Source: Parasalinivibrio latis
GTDB taxonomy: Bacteria > Pseudomonadota > Gammaproteobacteria > Enterobacterales > Vibrionaceae
NCBI RefSeq assembly: GCF_036825535.1
Contig: NZ_CP098812.1
Coordinates: 1,612,001 to 1,676,000, forward strand
DNA: 64,000 nt
Direction: 5' to 3'
Of the stretch, positions 34,946-43,970 are shown one piece after another; position 1 is the first letter of the stretch; the number at the start of each line of letters is the position of its first letter. The notes beneath the pieces were generated by a model that saw only the letters and a list, made by a program, of their open reading frames with translations, made no database searches and had not been told where the DNA came from. The position numbers were made by a program, and so were the translations under genes.

Positions 34946-36424
34946 TTACGCTCCTTCTGCAGCAGGCTTGGATGCCGTATTGACTACAATTCCCACTACC
35001 AGCATGGCGCCAACAAGGCCCCAGCCAAGCAGCATTAACTCTTCCTGGGCATAGCCGCCATATCCGTCAGCCAGTGTATTGAGCAGGTTGGTAGTCGTGA
35101 TAACCGCCAGCATGACAGGGCTGAGGAACCGGATACAAAGCTCAAACCAGTTACCGACAGAAAATTCAGACAACTTGTTGGCATGTTCGCGGATATCAGA
35201 CAGCTTCACCAGCCAGCCGACAATCACCAGCTCAATCAGGCAAGAAGCAAGCAGCGCCACGTTGTTGATGAAGTAGTCGACCAGATCAAGCAGCAACAGG
35301 CCGCCGTTGGTCGCGAACGCCATTGAGACCGCAAAACCGATACCGCAAACCACAGAAGCTGCGGCCTTACGGGTCAGTTTCAACTTGTCCATCAGTGCTG
35401 ATGTGACCGCTTCGATGATCGAAATATGGGAGCTTAAACCGGCTACAACTAACGCCAGGAAGAACAGCGGCCCCAGGATGTAGGGGATAGGCAATAAATT
35501 AATAGCCGCAGGCAAGGTGACGAAGGCAAGGCCGACACCGGCTCCGGCAACATCTGTTACCGCTTTACCCTGTTCCGCAGCCATATATCCCAGGATAGAG
35601 AAGATCAGTACACCGGCAGTCATTGAAAAACCGCAGTTGATCAGTACGGTCATGCAGGCATTGTTGTTGATGTCAGACTTCTCCGGCAGGTAGCTGGAGT
35701 AGGCGAGCATAATGGCGAAACCGACAGACAAGGTGAAGAAGATCTGGCCGTATGCGGCTGACCATACCTTAGGATCCGCAAGCTTACTGAAGTCTGGGGT
35801 AAAGAGGTAATTGAGGCCTTCAACAGCACCCGGCAGGAACAGCACACGGCCAATCAGCGCCAGTACCATGATAAACAGCAGTGGCATCATGATCTTGCTT
35901 GCACGCTCAATCCCGCCTTTGATCCCGCTGAATACGGCTGCAAAGGTAATAGCCCAGGCAATAGCCATCGGAATCGCGATTTGCGATTGCCAGCTCCCGA
36001 GATTGGTTGGGGAATTGTCTCCAAGTTGCAGGTACTCAGAGAAGAAGAACGCTTTGGTGTCCGCTCCCCAGCTTTGGGTAAAGGAGAAGCTAAGGTAGGA
36101 GATAGCCCAGCCGATCACCGCAACGTAGTAAACCGCAATCACCGCAGCAATCAAGACCTGGAACCAGCCCAGCCATTCAAACTTGGTGTTTAATTTGGAG
36201 AATACGACCGGCGACGAACCGCGCATTTTATGACCGAGCGTAAACTCCAGAATCATAAAAGGAATACCGGCGGTGATCATGGCAAAAAGGTAAGGGATAA
36301 GGAATGCCCCGCCGCCGTTTTCATAAGCCATATAGGGGAAACGCCAGATGTTTCCCAACCCTATTGCTGACCCGACAGCAGCGAGTATAAACCCGGCCCG
36401 GGTGCCCCATTGTTCGCGTTTCAT
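34946..36424 (-). CDS. metP: Sodium-dependent NSS/SNF transporter (MetP-like)
   Basis: A 492-residue inner-membrane sodium symporter with about 12 helices. The start REQWGTRAGFILAAVGSAIG and LGNIWRFPYMAYENGGGAFL is the classical NSS TM1 with substrate and sodium contacts. TM6-8 show YGQIFFTLSVGFAIMLAYSS. NSS proteins import amino acids with Na+. Pairing with a MetS peptide suggests methionine or alanine as substrate, though this is by family analogy. AAGGAG precedes the ATG. Confidence 0.87.
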   Translation of the reverse strand: MKREQWGTRAGFILAAVGSAIGLGNIWRFPYMAYENGGGAFLIPYLFAMITAGIPFMILEFTLGHKMRGSSPVVFSKLNTKFEWLGWFQVLIAAVIAVYYVAVIGWAISYLSFSFTQSWGADTKAFFFSEYLQLGDNSPTNLGSWQSQIAIPMAIAWAITFAAVFSGIKGGIERASKIMMPLLFIMVLALIGRVLFLPGAVEGLNYLFTPDFSKLADPKVWSAAYGQIFFTLSVGFAIMLAYSSYLPEKSDINNNACMTVLINCGFSMTAGVLIFSILGYMAAEQGKAVTDVAGAGVGLAFVTLPAAINLLPIPYILGPLFFLALVVAGLSSHISIIEAVTSALMDKLKLTRKAAASVVCGIGFAVSMAFATNGGLLLLDLVDYFINNVALLASCLIELVIVGWLVKLSDIREHANKLSEFSVGNWFELCIRFLSPVMLAVITTTNLLNTLADGYGGYAQEELMLLGWGLVGAMLVVGIVVNTASKPAAEGA

Positions 36425-37187
36425 GATTACTCCTTAGAAAGCTCTGTCTATCCCTATGAAACGGATTAAAGACGATGTAGCGAAGTTGTGTTTGATGTAT
36501 GTGTTTGTGTTGCCGGGATTCGCAAAACATATGACTAATCACGGCGATAAGAGGAGGCTAACCTTTGGGAAATGTGAAATCAATAGAGGAAGATTGTGTA
36601 AAAGTGGTGTCTTTGTGGTTAATGATGCTGGTAAAGAGTGTTTGTATGAGTAAAGTCCGGAATTATCGCACTGAAAGACCGATGTATATTCCAATATTAT
36701 TATCTTAACCAGTTAATCATCATTATTTTATATTTCATCAATTTGACTGTTTTTTAGACAGTAAACGCGCCGGCACGAAAAGCAGGGTGCTGACGGTTAA
36801 ATACGTCGGTGTTGTTTCACTAAAAGATAATAAAAACAATAAAATAAAATGATTTGTGGTTTTTTGATTGAAATATCATCACTGAAGTCATTTGAAAGTA
36901 GCGCATTGATAACCCATAAGAATATCTGACATTTTTGCATTTCAAATCATTACATTTCCGAATAGCTTGGTAATTCTAAATATTAATTATTTGTAAAATG
37001 GTGGTGAATAATCCTGTACTGTAGATTTGTTCCTGACAAGGCACGGAAGACACATGAAAAATGCCGCAATGGGTGTACAAATAGTGTGATGATTACGAGA
37101 ACTTAGTCATATGAATGACTGGCATATCTTGTAATACCTCCTTACAAGCGTTATTAATGTGTTAATGATTCGTAAGGAGTACAGGTC
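36425..37187. other. Long AT-rich intergenic region between metP and ynhF
   Basis: About 760 bp without a credible gene. The frame at 36456-36653 has no ribosome site and no recognisable features. The left end should hold the metPS promoter and the right end the ynhF promoter. AT content is high between 36660 and 37060. I see no terminator or repeat. Confidence 0.45.
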
Positions 37188-37280
37188 ATGGATTCAAACC
37201 TTCGTCTTGCACTGTTAACGACTGTATTCACTCTGGCAATGATTTTGACTTACGGATTGGTCGCAATCATTTACAGCTAG
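37188..37280 (+). CDS. ynhF: Small membrane protein, YnhF family
   Basis: A 30-residue single-helix protein starting MDSNLRLALLTTVFTLAMIL and ending VAIIYS, preceded by AAGGAG at 10 bases. The layout (short polar start with L(K/R), then a TT motif and GL(x)A) resembles E. coli YnhF, a 29-residue inner-membrane protein of unknown role. No neighbour shares its strand closely enough to suggest an operon; yjjU follows 66 bp on. Confidence 0.7.
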   Translation: MDSNLRLALLTTVFTLAMILTYGLVAIIYS

Positions 37281-37346
37281 AGTGTTACCCCCGAAATGCC
37301 TTAATATCCTGATAACCCATACGGGTTTTGTGATTAAGGAGTTGAG

Positions 37347-38570
37347 GTGGCAGTTGTTCCTCAAAATATCAATACGACCCTCGGACATGCATCTCCGGGG
37401 GATTCGATTTTGCGGCGGTTTTCTGGACGCAAAGCGCAGATAGCAGTTTCCACTCAGGGTGGAGGGCAGAGGGGTATTTTCACTGCCGGCGTATTCGACA
37501 GTTTTATCCGGGCCGGATTTGATCCTTTCTCTCTCTATTTTGGTACATCCGCCGGGGCGCTCAACATCTCCTCGTTCCTTGCGCGTCAGCATGGTTACGG
37601 TTACCAATTCATCCACGAAATCACAACGTCTCCCCGTTTTTTCCACTTAATAAAATACCTTCGTCGCCAGCAATATATGGATTTGGACTGGGCGCTTGAA
37701 AAGGGGCTTGGCCATCCTTCCAATCCCCTTGATATTGAATCAGCACGAGCAACTTTGTCCGGCAGTGGGCGGCGAGCTTATGCCGCAGTAACAGACACCT
37801 ATACTCTGAAAGATGATTACCTTCCGTTGCTCGACGGTGACTGGATGTCAACGCTCAAGGCAACGTGCGCGATTCCCTTTTTGTATTCCGGGCCGGTCAA
37901 GGTTGGTGACAAGCATTACATAGACGGTGGCGTGAGTGCCGCGATTCCGGTGAAAGAGGCCTACTACCGCGGCGCTGATATTGTCGTGGTCATCCGGACA
38001 GAGCCGGTAGAAGCCAGCGAGGGCATTGGGGTTGCATTGCTCGAAAACTGGCGGGAAAAAATTGAGGATAAACTGCCGGATTACCTGGCGCGTCTCAACC
38101 TGACAGACCGCCTTAACAAGTTGCAGGGTTTTCATGATGAAATGTCACACCGCCTGTCAAACATCCGGCAACTGACGGAAAAGCGCCCGGTACAGGACGA
38201 TGAGGGTTTTCTGTCCCGCCTTAGAGACGTACTGCCAAACCGAATTAAAGCCAACGGCGAGCGCTGGCTGTTTGGTGGCCAGCAGATTTACCGGCTCCAG
38301 GCAATAACCGGGCAGTCTTTGAGTGCGGATATGATGAACATGCTTGTGCATCATTACCAAAGCTACCACGATATTGAATCATTCATTGCCGACCCGCCTT
38401 CGCGTGTCCATATCCTGCAGATTGCACCGGAAAAACCGCTGGAGAGTAAAGCGCTCCTCAGCACGCAAGAAGAACTGGACAATGATTACCAGGCGGGAGT
38501 GGAAGCAGGGCACAGATTCCTCCGCCAGTACGCGGAATTGCTGACAGCTGTAACAAATACAGTGAGTTAG
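37347..38570 (+). CDS. yjjU: Patatin-like phospholipase YjjU
   Basis: A 407-residue patatin-family hydrolase. The oxyanion loop is GGGQRGIFTAGVFDSF, the nucleophile S68 is in FGTSAGALN, and the catalytic Asp is D193 in YIDGGVSAAIP. The motif order and the C-terminal PPSRVHILQIAPEKPLESKA resemble E. coli YjjU. It is a predicted cytoplasmic lipid acyl hydrolase. It starts with GTG, with AAGGAG five bases upstream. Confidence 0.85.
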   Translation: MAVVPQNINTTLGHASPGDSILRRFSGRKAQIAVSTQGGGQRGIFTAGVFDSFIRAGFDPFSLYFGTSAGALNISSFLARQHGYGYQFIHEITTSPRFFHLIKYLRRQQYMDLDWALEKGLGHPSNPLDIESARATLSGSGRRAYAAVTDTYTLKDDYLPLLDGDWMSTLKATCAIPFLYSGPVKVGDKHYIDGGVSAAIPVKEAYYRGADIVVVIRTEPVEASEGIGVALLENWREKIEDKLPDYLARLNLTDRLNKLQGFHDEMSHRLSNIRQLTEKRPVQDDEGFLSRLRDVLPNRIKANGERWLFGGQQIYRLQAITGQSLSADMMNMLVHHYQSYHDIESFIADPPSRVHILQIAPEKPLESKALLSTQEELDNDYQAGVEAGHRFLRQYAELLTAVTNTVS

Positions 38571-38644
38571 CACATTAATTAGTTACTTCCTCGTCAGGTT
38601 TGGCTTTATACTTTTTCCTATAGAAGGTAATTACCGAGGCGAAA

Positions 38645-39202
38645 GTGACAGAACTGGAAAGGATGCAAAAAGGGTTACCGTTCAAGCCCAAGGATGAGGA
38701 ACTGAAATCCATTCACCATGCTGCCCGCCGGTTGTGCCGGGACCTCCAGGCCCAGGATCCCGCCGATGAAGCCGCAGTGGATGTGATTGTCACAAAGCTG
38801 TTTTCTTCCAGGGGAAGGCAGGTCATTGTGGAAGCGCCGTTTATCTGTGAATACGGCATCAACATCGACTTGGGCGACAATGTCCTGATCCACCCCAATT
38901 GCACCATCCTCGACAGTGCCCATGTGACCATTGGCAGCAATGTCGTGATTGGCCCCTGTACCGGTATTTATACCGCCGTCCATGACCTGCTTCCCCGAGA
39001 TATTGATATGGGGGAGTCGCTGATAGCCTCCCCGGTGATCATCGGAAGCAATGTTGTGATCGGCGGAAACAGTGTAATTCGATCCGGCGTATCCATTGGG
39101 GAGGGGGCCGTTATTGAAGCCGGGTCTGTGGTGAATGCTGATGTTGAGCCGTTTGCGGTTGTGTCAGGCCATCCAGCCACTGTCCAGCGACGCTTGTCTT
39201 AG
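38645..39202 (+). CDS. Maltose/galactoside O-acetyltransferase-like protein
   Basis: A 185-residue left-handed beta-helix acetyltransferase. The N-terminal maltose-acetyltransferase region (ERMQKGLPFKPKDEELKSIH) is followed by hexapeptide repeats such as GSNVVIGPCTGIYT and GSNVVIGGNSVIRSGVSIGE, and ends VVSGHPATVQRRL. The catalytic His is expected in TAVHDLLPRD. It uses acetyl-CoA to acetylate a sugar. The GTG start is assumed from the frame; it has no strong ribosome site. Confidence 0.83.
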   Translation: MTELERMQKGLPFKPKDEELKSIHHAARRLCRDLQAQDPADEAAVDVIVTKLFSSRGRQVIVEAPFICEYGINIDLGDNVLIHPNCTILDSAHVTIGSNVVIGPCTGIYTAVHDLLPRDIDMGESLIASPVIIGSNVVIGGNSVIRSGVSIGEGAVIEAGSVVNADVEPFAVVSGHPATVQRRLS

Positions 39203-39343
39203 GCAAAATGCCTGCAATCAGGGCGGAATTCACAGGTTAAATGCGCCCTAAATTTCCCAACTTTTGAAAGTCTTAGTAATGCAACCCTGATCTGGCGTTA
39301 ACCTTGTTAAAGTTTTTGAGGTCTTTCCTCGGAGGCGATACCC

Positions 39344-39733
39344 ATGATGACAACGTTTCGTTGGACACCCGGTTTACCTTTCTTTTTCGCCGTCCTGTTT
39401 GGATTGCTAGTGGCAATGCCTGCGCCAGCGGCAACGATGCCTCAGTTGCAACAACAGGTTGATAAGTTTTGCCAGAAAATCCGCCAATGTACGTTTGCCG
39501 AAATGGAGGGAAAGCCATTTGATGAGTCTACCCGAAAGTTTGCCGAGCAAATGGTGAACAACATTTGTGCGGACATGAAAGCGGAGTTTGCAGACTCAGC
39601 CAAAACCGGTGAGGTGGTCACAGCGGCACATGGCTGTATCAAGAGTATGAATGCGCTTCCGTGTAATAAAATCGACTCTTATACGCCAGAGTGCGAAGCC
39701 GCCCACAAGCTGGTGGACGGTGTGGGGCGGTAA
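39344..39733 (+). CDS. Cysteine-rich secreted protein of unknown function
   Basis: A 129-residue protein with a signal peptide (hydrophobic run PFFFAVLFGLLVAMPAPA, cleavage near AAT). The mature part has six Cys (FCQKIRQC, NNIC, HGCIK, LPCNK, PEC), so three disulfides are likely. The ATG at 39344 is preceded by GGAGG. I do not recognise a family. It is the last mid-GC gene before the AT-rich defence island. Confidence 0.7.
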   Translation: MMTTFRWTPGLPFFFAVLFGLLVAMPAPAATMPQLQQQVDKFCQKIRQCTFAEMEGKPFDESTRKFAEQMVNNICADMKAEFADSAKTGEVVTAAHGCIKSMNALPCNKIDSYTPECEAAHKLVDGVGR

Positions 39734-39872
39734 GGGGGAAGTCGACAACTAGTTCTTAAGTTCACTGTGGGACAATTTCAAGTTAGAGTCACTACTCAAA
39801 GCTATCTATTTCGGATAAAGAGAATTTGGGCAAAGTCAAGTGGTACTAACTATCACAGCCAGCACCAACTAT

Positions 39873-41651
39873 TTAACTCCATAAATCAGCAATATTGATA
39901 TCATCACTATCGGGCCTACTACCATGGGACATCTCATGGAATTGAACAACCATTGGGATATCGAATGATGTTCCTGTAATTATCGCACAACCTTTTGAAA
40001 GGTTGGGAATCATTTGGCGTGAGAGATCATCAAGTGAGCTTATTGTATTTTCCAATAGCTTAAGGTCACGATCATTTACTAAGCGATGAATAAAAAAGTT
40101 GTGTAGTTGAGACATAATTGTAGGTGAGATGTCTGCCGGTCTTTGGCTTGACAACGTTAGGAAAAAGCCAAATTTACGACCTTCTTTGATAATTTCCTCA
40201 AACAACTCCAAACGATAGTCCTTCCAACTCTCACTCTCACGATTCGATTGGGTCGAAAGTATGTTATGAGCCTCATCAATTATCATGTGGAATGTTTGCT
40301 CTGGGGGGCTTTGGTTCATTACCTTTTGCTTATGCGCACTGTAATAAAACTTAGCAAGCAAAAGTGGTAAAACCTTCTTAATTTCTTGGTTAGTTTTTCG
40401 AAGGGATATCACTGACAGTAGCAGGTTTGCTGGCTGTTCCTCTACGACTTCAAACACACGGTCTAGTGCTGTTAATGACGCTTCCACCCTTTTTAGTAGA
40501 GGTTGGATATGGTCGAACTGAACGTAACCACTAACAAGGTCAGAAAGAAGTTGAGTGTTGATCCTCAGCTTTAACTCGCTGAATGGTGATAACGATCTAA
40601 TGTTGATGCTTTCAACATCTTGCTCGCAATTCACTCTATAAGTGTTGTCATTGTCACCCCCATTTAAGTAATTTGGGAATGTTTTATTTGGGAAATACAG
40701 TACGCCATCTTTGCTATGCCAAGCCATTTCTCTAATTGTTTGGCTTAGACCTTGAGAATCAATGATCTTTGCTATTTCACCTATCAACTCTGCAAACTCT
40801 TTCTTTTGTGAGGTACTGGTAAGTGCTCGCTTTATAGTTTTCTTAACGTACGTCTCTAAGCTATTGGGATTGTCTTTGAACTTATCTCGCCCAGAAACTA
40901 TCCGCTTTAAGAATGGCTTCTGAGTATTCTCAGTAGCTTTAAATAGGATGCCGAATAACTCTTCATCCCAGAATATATCGCTAGTTAGCGGAAACTTATC
41001 ACCATCATCATTGCGAGTATCTAGCTGGTATACCTTCTTGTTAGCACCTTTTGGTATTAGCTGGTTATTTGTGTACTCACCATTAAAGTCAATAATGATA
41101 AAGTGACTTTTGTTTTTGAAATTTTCCAGCTTATTCCGAAATAACGTTGTGTAAATATTAGTCAGCGTATTAGATTTTCCACTACCAGTATTACCGAAAA
41201 CTCCAATATGAGTATTGAATAGCTTTGCCCAAGGTAGCGATACAGGTATTTCCTCAGTAAGAGTTTCACCAACAATGAAATGGTCATCTGGCTTTCCAAA
41301 AATCGATTTAACCTGTGTATCGCTCATTAGATAGGCGATGTCACGGATCATTGGCAGATGTTTTATCCCTTCATGGAATTCATCAAACTGAAAATAGCCG
41401 ATTGGAACTAACTCAACCTTGCGGATGTAGCAGTCACTCTCTTCGTCCTTTAATCGTTCGTCGAGATATTCTCCTTGAACTCTGGCTACGATATCTTTGA
41501 AGCCACGACGAATTAGAATGAACTCTTGGATCGATACACCATTGAATTTTTCACCGTTGTAGAAAAGTGTCTCTTTGTTGGACTCTTCGTATAGTTCAAC
41601 GATGATGTTTGTGCCTTTAACGGAGATTACTTCTCCGATTTCGATACTCAT
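39873..41651 (-). CDS. HerA-like ATPase of a SIR2-HerA antiphage system
   Basis: A 592-residue HerA/FtsK-type ATPase. An N-terminal beta-barrel (HAS-barrel-like, ~1-80) precedes the RecA-like core: Walker A GVFGNTGSGKSNT (~150-162), Walker B FHMIIDEAHNIL (~455-466), and the arginine/sensor region LTLSSQRPADISP. Partner proteins of this kind form hexamers that assemble with a SIR2 effector. Its ATG overlaps the SIR2 stop (ATGA). The gene is AT-rich compared with its flanks. In the known SIR2-HerA (Nezha) system the complex depletes NAD+ during phage infection. Confidence 0.88.
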   Translation of the reverse strand: MSIEIGEVISVKGTNIIVELYEESNKETLFYNGEKFNGVSIQEFILIRRGFKDIVARVQGEYLDERLKDEESDCYIRKVELVPIGYFQFDEFHEGIKHLPMIRDIAYLMSDTQVKSIFGKPDDHFIVGETLTEEIPVSLPWAKLFNTHIGVFGNTGSGKSNTLTNIYTTLFRNKLENFKNKSHFIIIDFNGEYTNNQLIPKGANKKVYQLDTRNDDGDKFPLTSDIFWDEELFGILFKATENTQKPFLKRIVSGRDKFKDNPNSLETYVKKTIKRALTSTSQKKEFAELIGEIAKIIDSQGLSQTIREMAWHSKDGVLYFPNKTFPNYLNGGDNDNTYRVNCEQDVESINIRSLSPFSELKLRINTQLLSDLVSGYVQFDHIQPLLKRVEASLTALDRVFEVVEEQPANLLLSVISLRKTNQEIKKVLPLLLAKFYYSAHKQKVMNQSPPEQTFHMIIDEAHNILSTQSNRESESWKDYRLELFEEIIKEGRKFGFFLTLSSQRPADISPTIMSQLHNFFIHRLVNDRDLKLLENTISSLDDLSRQMIPNLSKGCAIITGTSFDIPMVVQFHEMSHGSRPDSDDINIADLWS

Positions 41652-42847
41652 TGGTCACCGCCAATTCTCTCAGGCATCTGAATTACGTTTTCATCTGTAC
41701 TTTCTTTTGAACTAGTTTTACTTGATTTAAGAACAGTGAAATACTCATCGTTTAATTGCTTGAAGTCTAAGGCGTGCTCCTCAGAGAAGATGTATTTTAC
41801 ATTAGGATATTGACCAAATATTTCTTCCATCCAATCTTTCGTCGACTTGCAGTAGCACACTACATACATTGTCAGTGATGGATTTGAGAGTGCTCGCTGA
41901 ACAAGACTAAGGATATGCTCATCAGCAAATGAAAATCCAAAGGTGATGAGTACTGATTGTGGCCGTTCAAGTTCATAGCTTAGGTGGCGAAGGATCTGGT
42001 AATAAGCTTCTTCAAACACCGTTTCGTGAAACTTCCACTTCGTAGGATTAACGATCGGCATCTTGTCATAAGCAGACCAAAATTCATCCGCTCGCAATTT
42101 AGATAGATCGTCATGTTCTTCAATGACTGCATCTAAGTCAGCGAGTGTTTTCTCTTCATTGTAAAGAATATCTCTGCATTCATCTAAAATCTGAGTTTCT
42201 TCTTCGTTAAATTCAAAGATGTAATTGCTATCCCCATAATTAAGTTCGATATCACCTGTGCCATTCTTAGTCCAATGAACTGAACCATGAGCATGCAGTA
42301 AGTTTATTTGAGGAAGATATTGGTCGTAACGATCTAGCAGACCTTTATTAACTACGCGATTGTTAAAGTTTCTTGTATGGAATGTTCGAGTTTGAAAGCC
42401 TGTACTACCATCGTTTACTTGAAACTGAGCCCTTTTGGCAGCCATTAACTCTTCACTAGCGATCTCGAGGCAATTATCGTAGTTGGTAGTGAAAATGTTT
42501 GCTCGCTTGGCTGATGGTTTCTGTTTATTCAGAACTTGAATCAAAGTAGTGATGAACCGCTTATACTCAGTGATAACACTCTCTGTCTTCGGCAATCTAG
42601 AGGGGTTTGGCGGTGGAGTTGGTAACCCAGGCTTGATGCACTCACGGTAGTACAACATGAATAGCATTGTTGTTATTTCTTTATCGTCTTCATAGTGCTT
42701 TGCTAGCGTCTCGAAGGTGTGCTTCTTACCGTTTTCGTCTTTGATTTTTAGTGCGAGCGTTGGTAGAAACCCAACTGAAGCACCAGCACCGAGAAGAAAG
42801 TTCAGATTGTGATCGTAGATTTGATGTATATTGAATTCAGCAGCCAT
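41648..42847 (-). CDS. SIR2-domain NADase effector of a SIR2-HerA antiphage system
   Basis: A 399-residue protein with a full SIR2-like domain: the nucleotide loop NFLLGAGASVGF (~14-25), FTTNYDNCLE with the Asn of the catalytic pair, HAHGSVHW with the catalytic His, and TFGFSFADEHIL. Domains of this class hydrolyse NAD+. No fused C-terminal sensor is seen, so sensing likely involves the HerA partner. Abortive infection by NAD+ loss is the expected action. It is the promoter-proximal gene of the two. Confidence 0.88.
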   Translation of the reverse strand: MAAEFNIHQIYDHNLNFLLGAGASVGFLPTLALKIKDENGKKHTFETLAKHYEDDKEITTMLFMLYYRECIKPGLPTPPPNPSRLPKTESVITEYKRFITTLIQVLNKQKPSAKRANIFTTNYDNCLEIASEELMAAKRAQFQVNDGSTGFQTRTFHTRNFNNRVVNKGLLDRYDQYLPQINLLHAHGSVHWTKNGTGDIELNYGDSNYIFEFNEEETQILDECRDILYNEEKTLADLDAVIEEHDDLSKLRADEFWSAYDKMPIVNPTKWKFHETVFEEAYYQILRHLSYELERPQSVLITFGFSFADEHILSLVQRALSNPSLTMYVVCYCKSTKDWMEEIFGQYPNVKYIFSEEHALDFKQLNDEYFTVLKSSKTSSKESTDENVIQMPERIGGDQ

Positions 42848-43325
42848 TTGAAATCCATACTTCAGAATAAGTCATGTCGATATATAGTCTGGTAATCCCG
42901 ACTTCTTAAACCAACCCTGTAATGGCTAGCAATTATACGCTAACTTACTGTTCTTACGAAGTAAACTCGTTGCATTCTGATGAATAAAGCAATCAGTTTA
43001 TTCAACTCTTAATCCAGTGTTAATTAAGGGTATAGAAACCGTTATACTAATACACATCGACCGAACTCAAGGTGGTAAGCTACTAGCATTCAAGACACCT
43101 TCCTTGTATGAAAATAATTGAGTCAAATACCACCCTAGTGGGAGCATCTAGGATAGGTTTTGCATCTATCCTATCCATTAGGCCATGTATGGGAAAATGA
43201 CTAAGCGAAATTGTAAAAGAGCTTTAGCTCTATCAAGAAAAGGGGCATAACTAAGCCAGAGCAATCCGACGGCTCTAATAAAACCCCAAATCGAAATCTG
43301 CCAGATTGCCCCTGACCAATCCAAT
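42848..43325. other. Intergenic region at right edge of the defence island
   Basis: About 480 bp without a gene, AT-rich. It should hold the SIR2-HerA promoter. One hairpin is visible (AGGATAG / CTATCCT, 43150-43172, loop of 9) without a T-run. I see no tRNA, no integrase and no convincing direct repeat matching the left side (39734-39872). Confidence 0.45.
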
Positions 43326-43970
43326 TCACCCCTCAACCAACCCCTCTCGCATCGCGTATGAGACCATTTCGGCGGTCGATTTCGCTTCCAGCTTGTGTTT
43401 GATGTTTTGGCGGTGGGTTTCTACGGTTCGGACGCTGATATCCAGTTCCTGGCCGATTTTTTTGCTGCTTTTTCCCTGGGCGACCATTGTGAGTATGGTA
43501 ATTTCCCGGCGGCTAAGCAGGGGTTTGCGTTGCTTTTCTGCTGCCTGTTCTTCGGTTGCATTGAACAGTGCTTGGCTGGCGGCGCTGCAAAAATAGGTTG
43601 CACCCTGGTAGACGGTTTCAATGGCCTTTACCATTTCGTCGGCCGAGACTTCTTTCAGGATGTAGCCGGACGCACCGGCCCGCATTACCTTCATAATGTA
43701 TTCCCGGCTGTCGTGCATGGTGAGCATCAACACCCGGGTATCAGGGCATTCCAGTTTGAACCTTTCTGTTGCCTCTATTCCGTTGAGAAGGGGCATACTG
43801 ATATCCATCAGCACGACATCCGGTTTCAGTGATTTGGCCAGTTCAAGGGCTTCAAGGCCGTTGCTGGCTGTGCCGACAACCTGGATGTTGCCTTCGTTTT
43901 CGAGCCTTGCCATAAAGCCTTCGAGTACAACCCGGTGATCATCAGCCAGAAGAATGCGAATTGTCGCCAT
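43326..43970 (-). CDS. NarL/FixJ-family response regulator
   Basis: A 214-residue regulator with receiver (RILLADDHRVVLEGFMARLE, D56 in LMDISMPLLNG) and a LuxR-type helix-turn-helix (LSRREITILTMVAQGKSSKK ... VETHRQNIKHKL). It is co-transcribed with the cache-domain kinase (TAATG overlap) and sits beside a TRAP operon, so it probably controls organic-acid uptake. C-terminal ending is MREGLVEG. Confidence 0.88.
   Translation of the reverse strand: MATIRILLADDHRVVLEGFMARLENEGNIQVVGTASNGLEALELAKSLKPDVVLMDISMPLLNGIEATERFKLECPDTRVLMLTMHDSREYIMKVMRAGASGYILKEVSADEMVKAIETVYQGATYFCSAASQALFNATEEQAAEKQRKPLLSRREITILTMVAQGKSSKKIGQELDISVRTVETHRQNIKHKLEAKSTAEMVSYAMREGLVEG

Noticed and set aside
36456..36653. 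Small ORF in the metP-ynhF gap
   Set aside because: No ribosome site, unusual composition and no recognisable features; it overlaps the expected metPS promoter.
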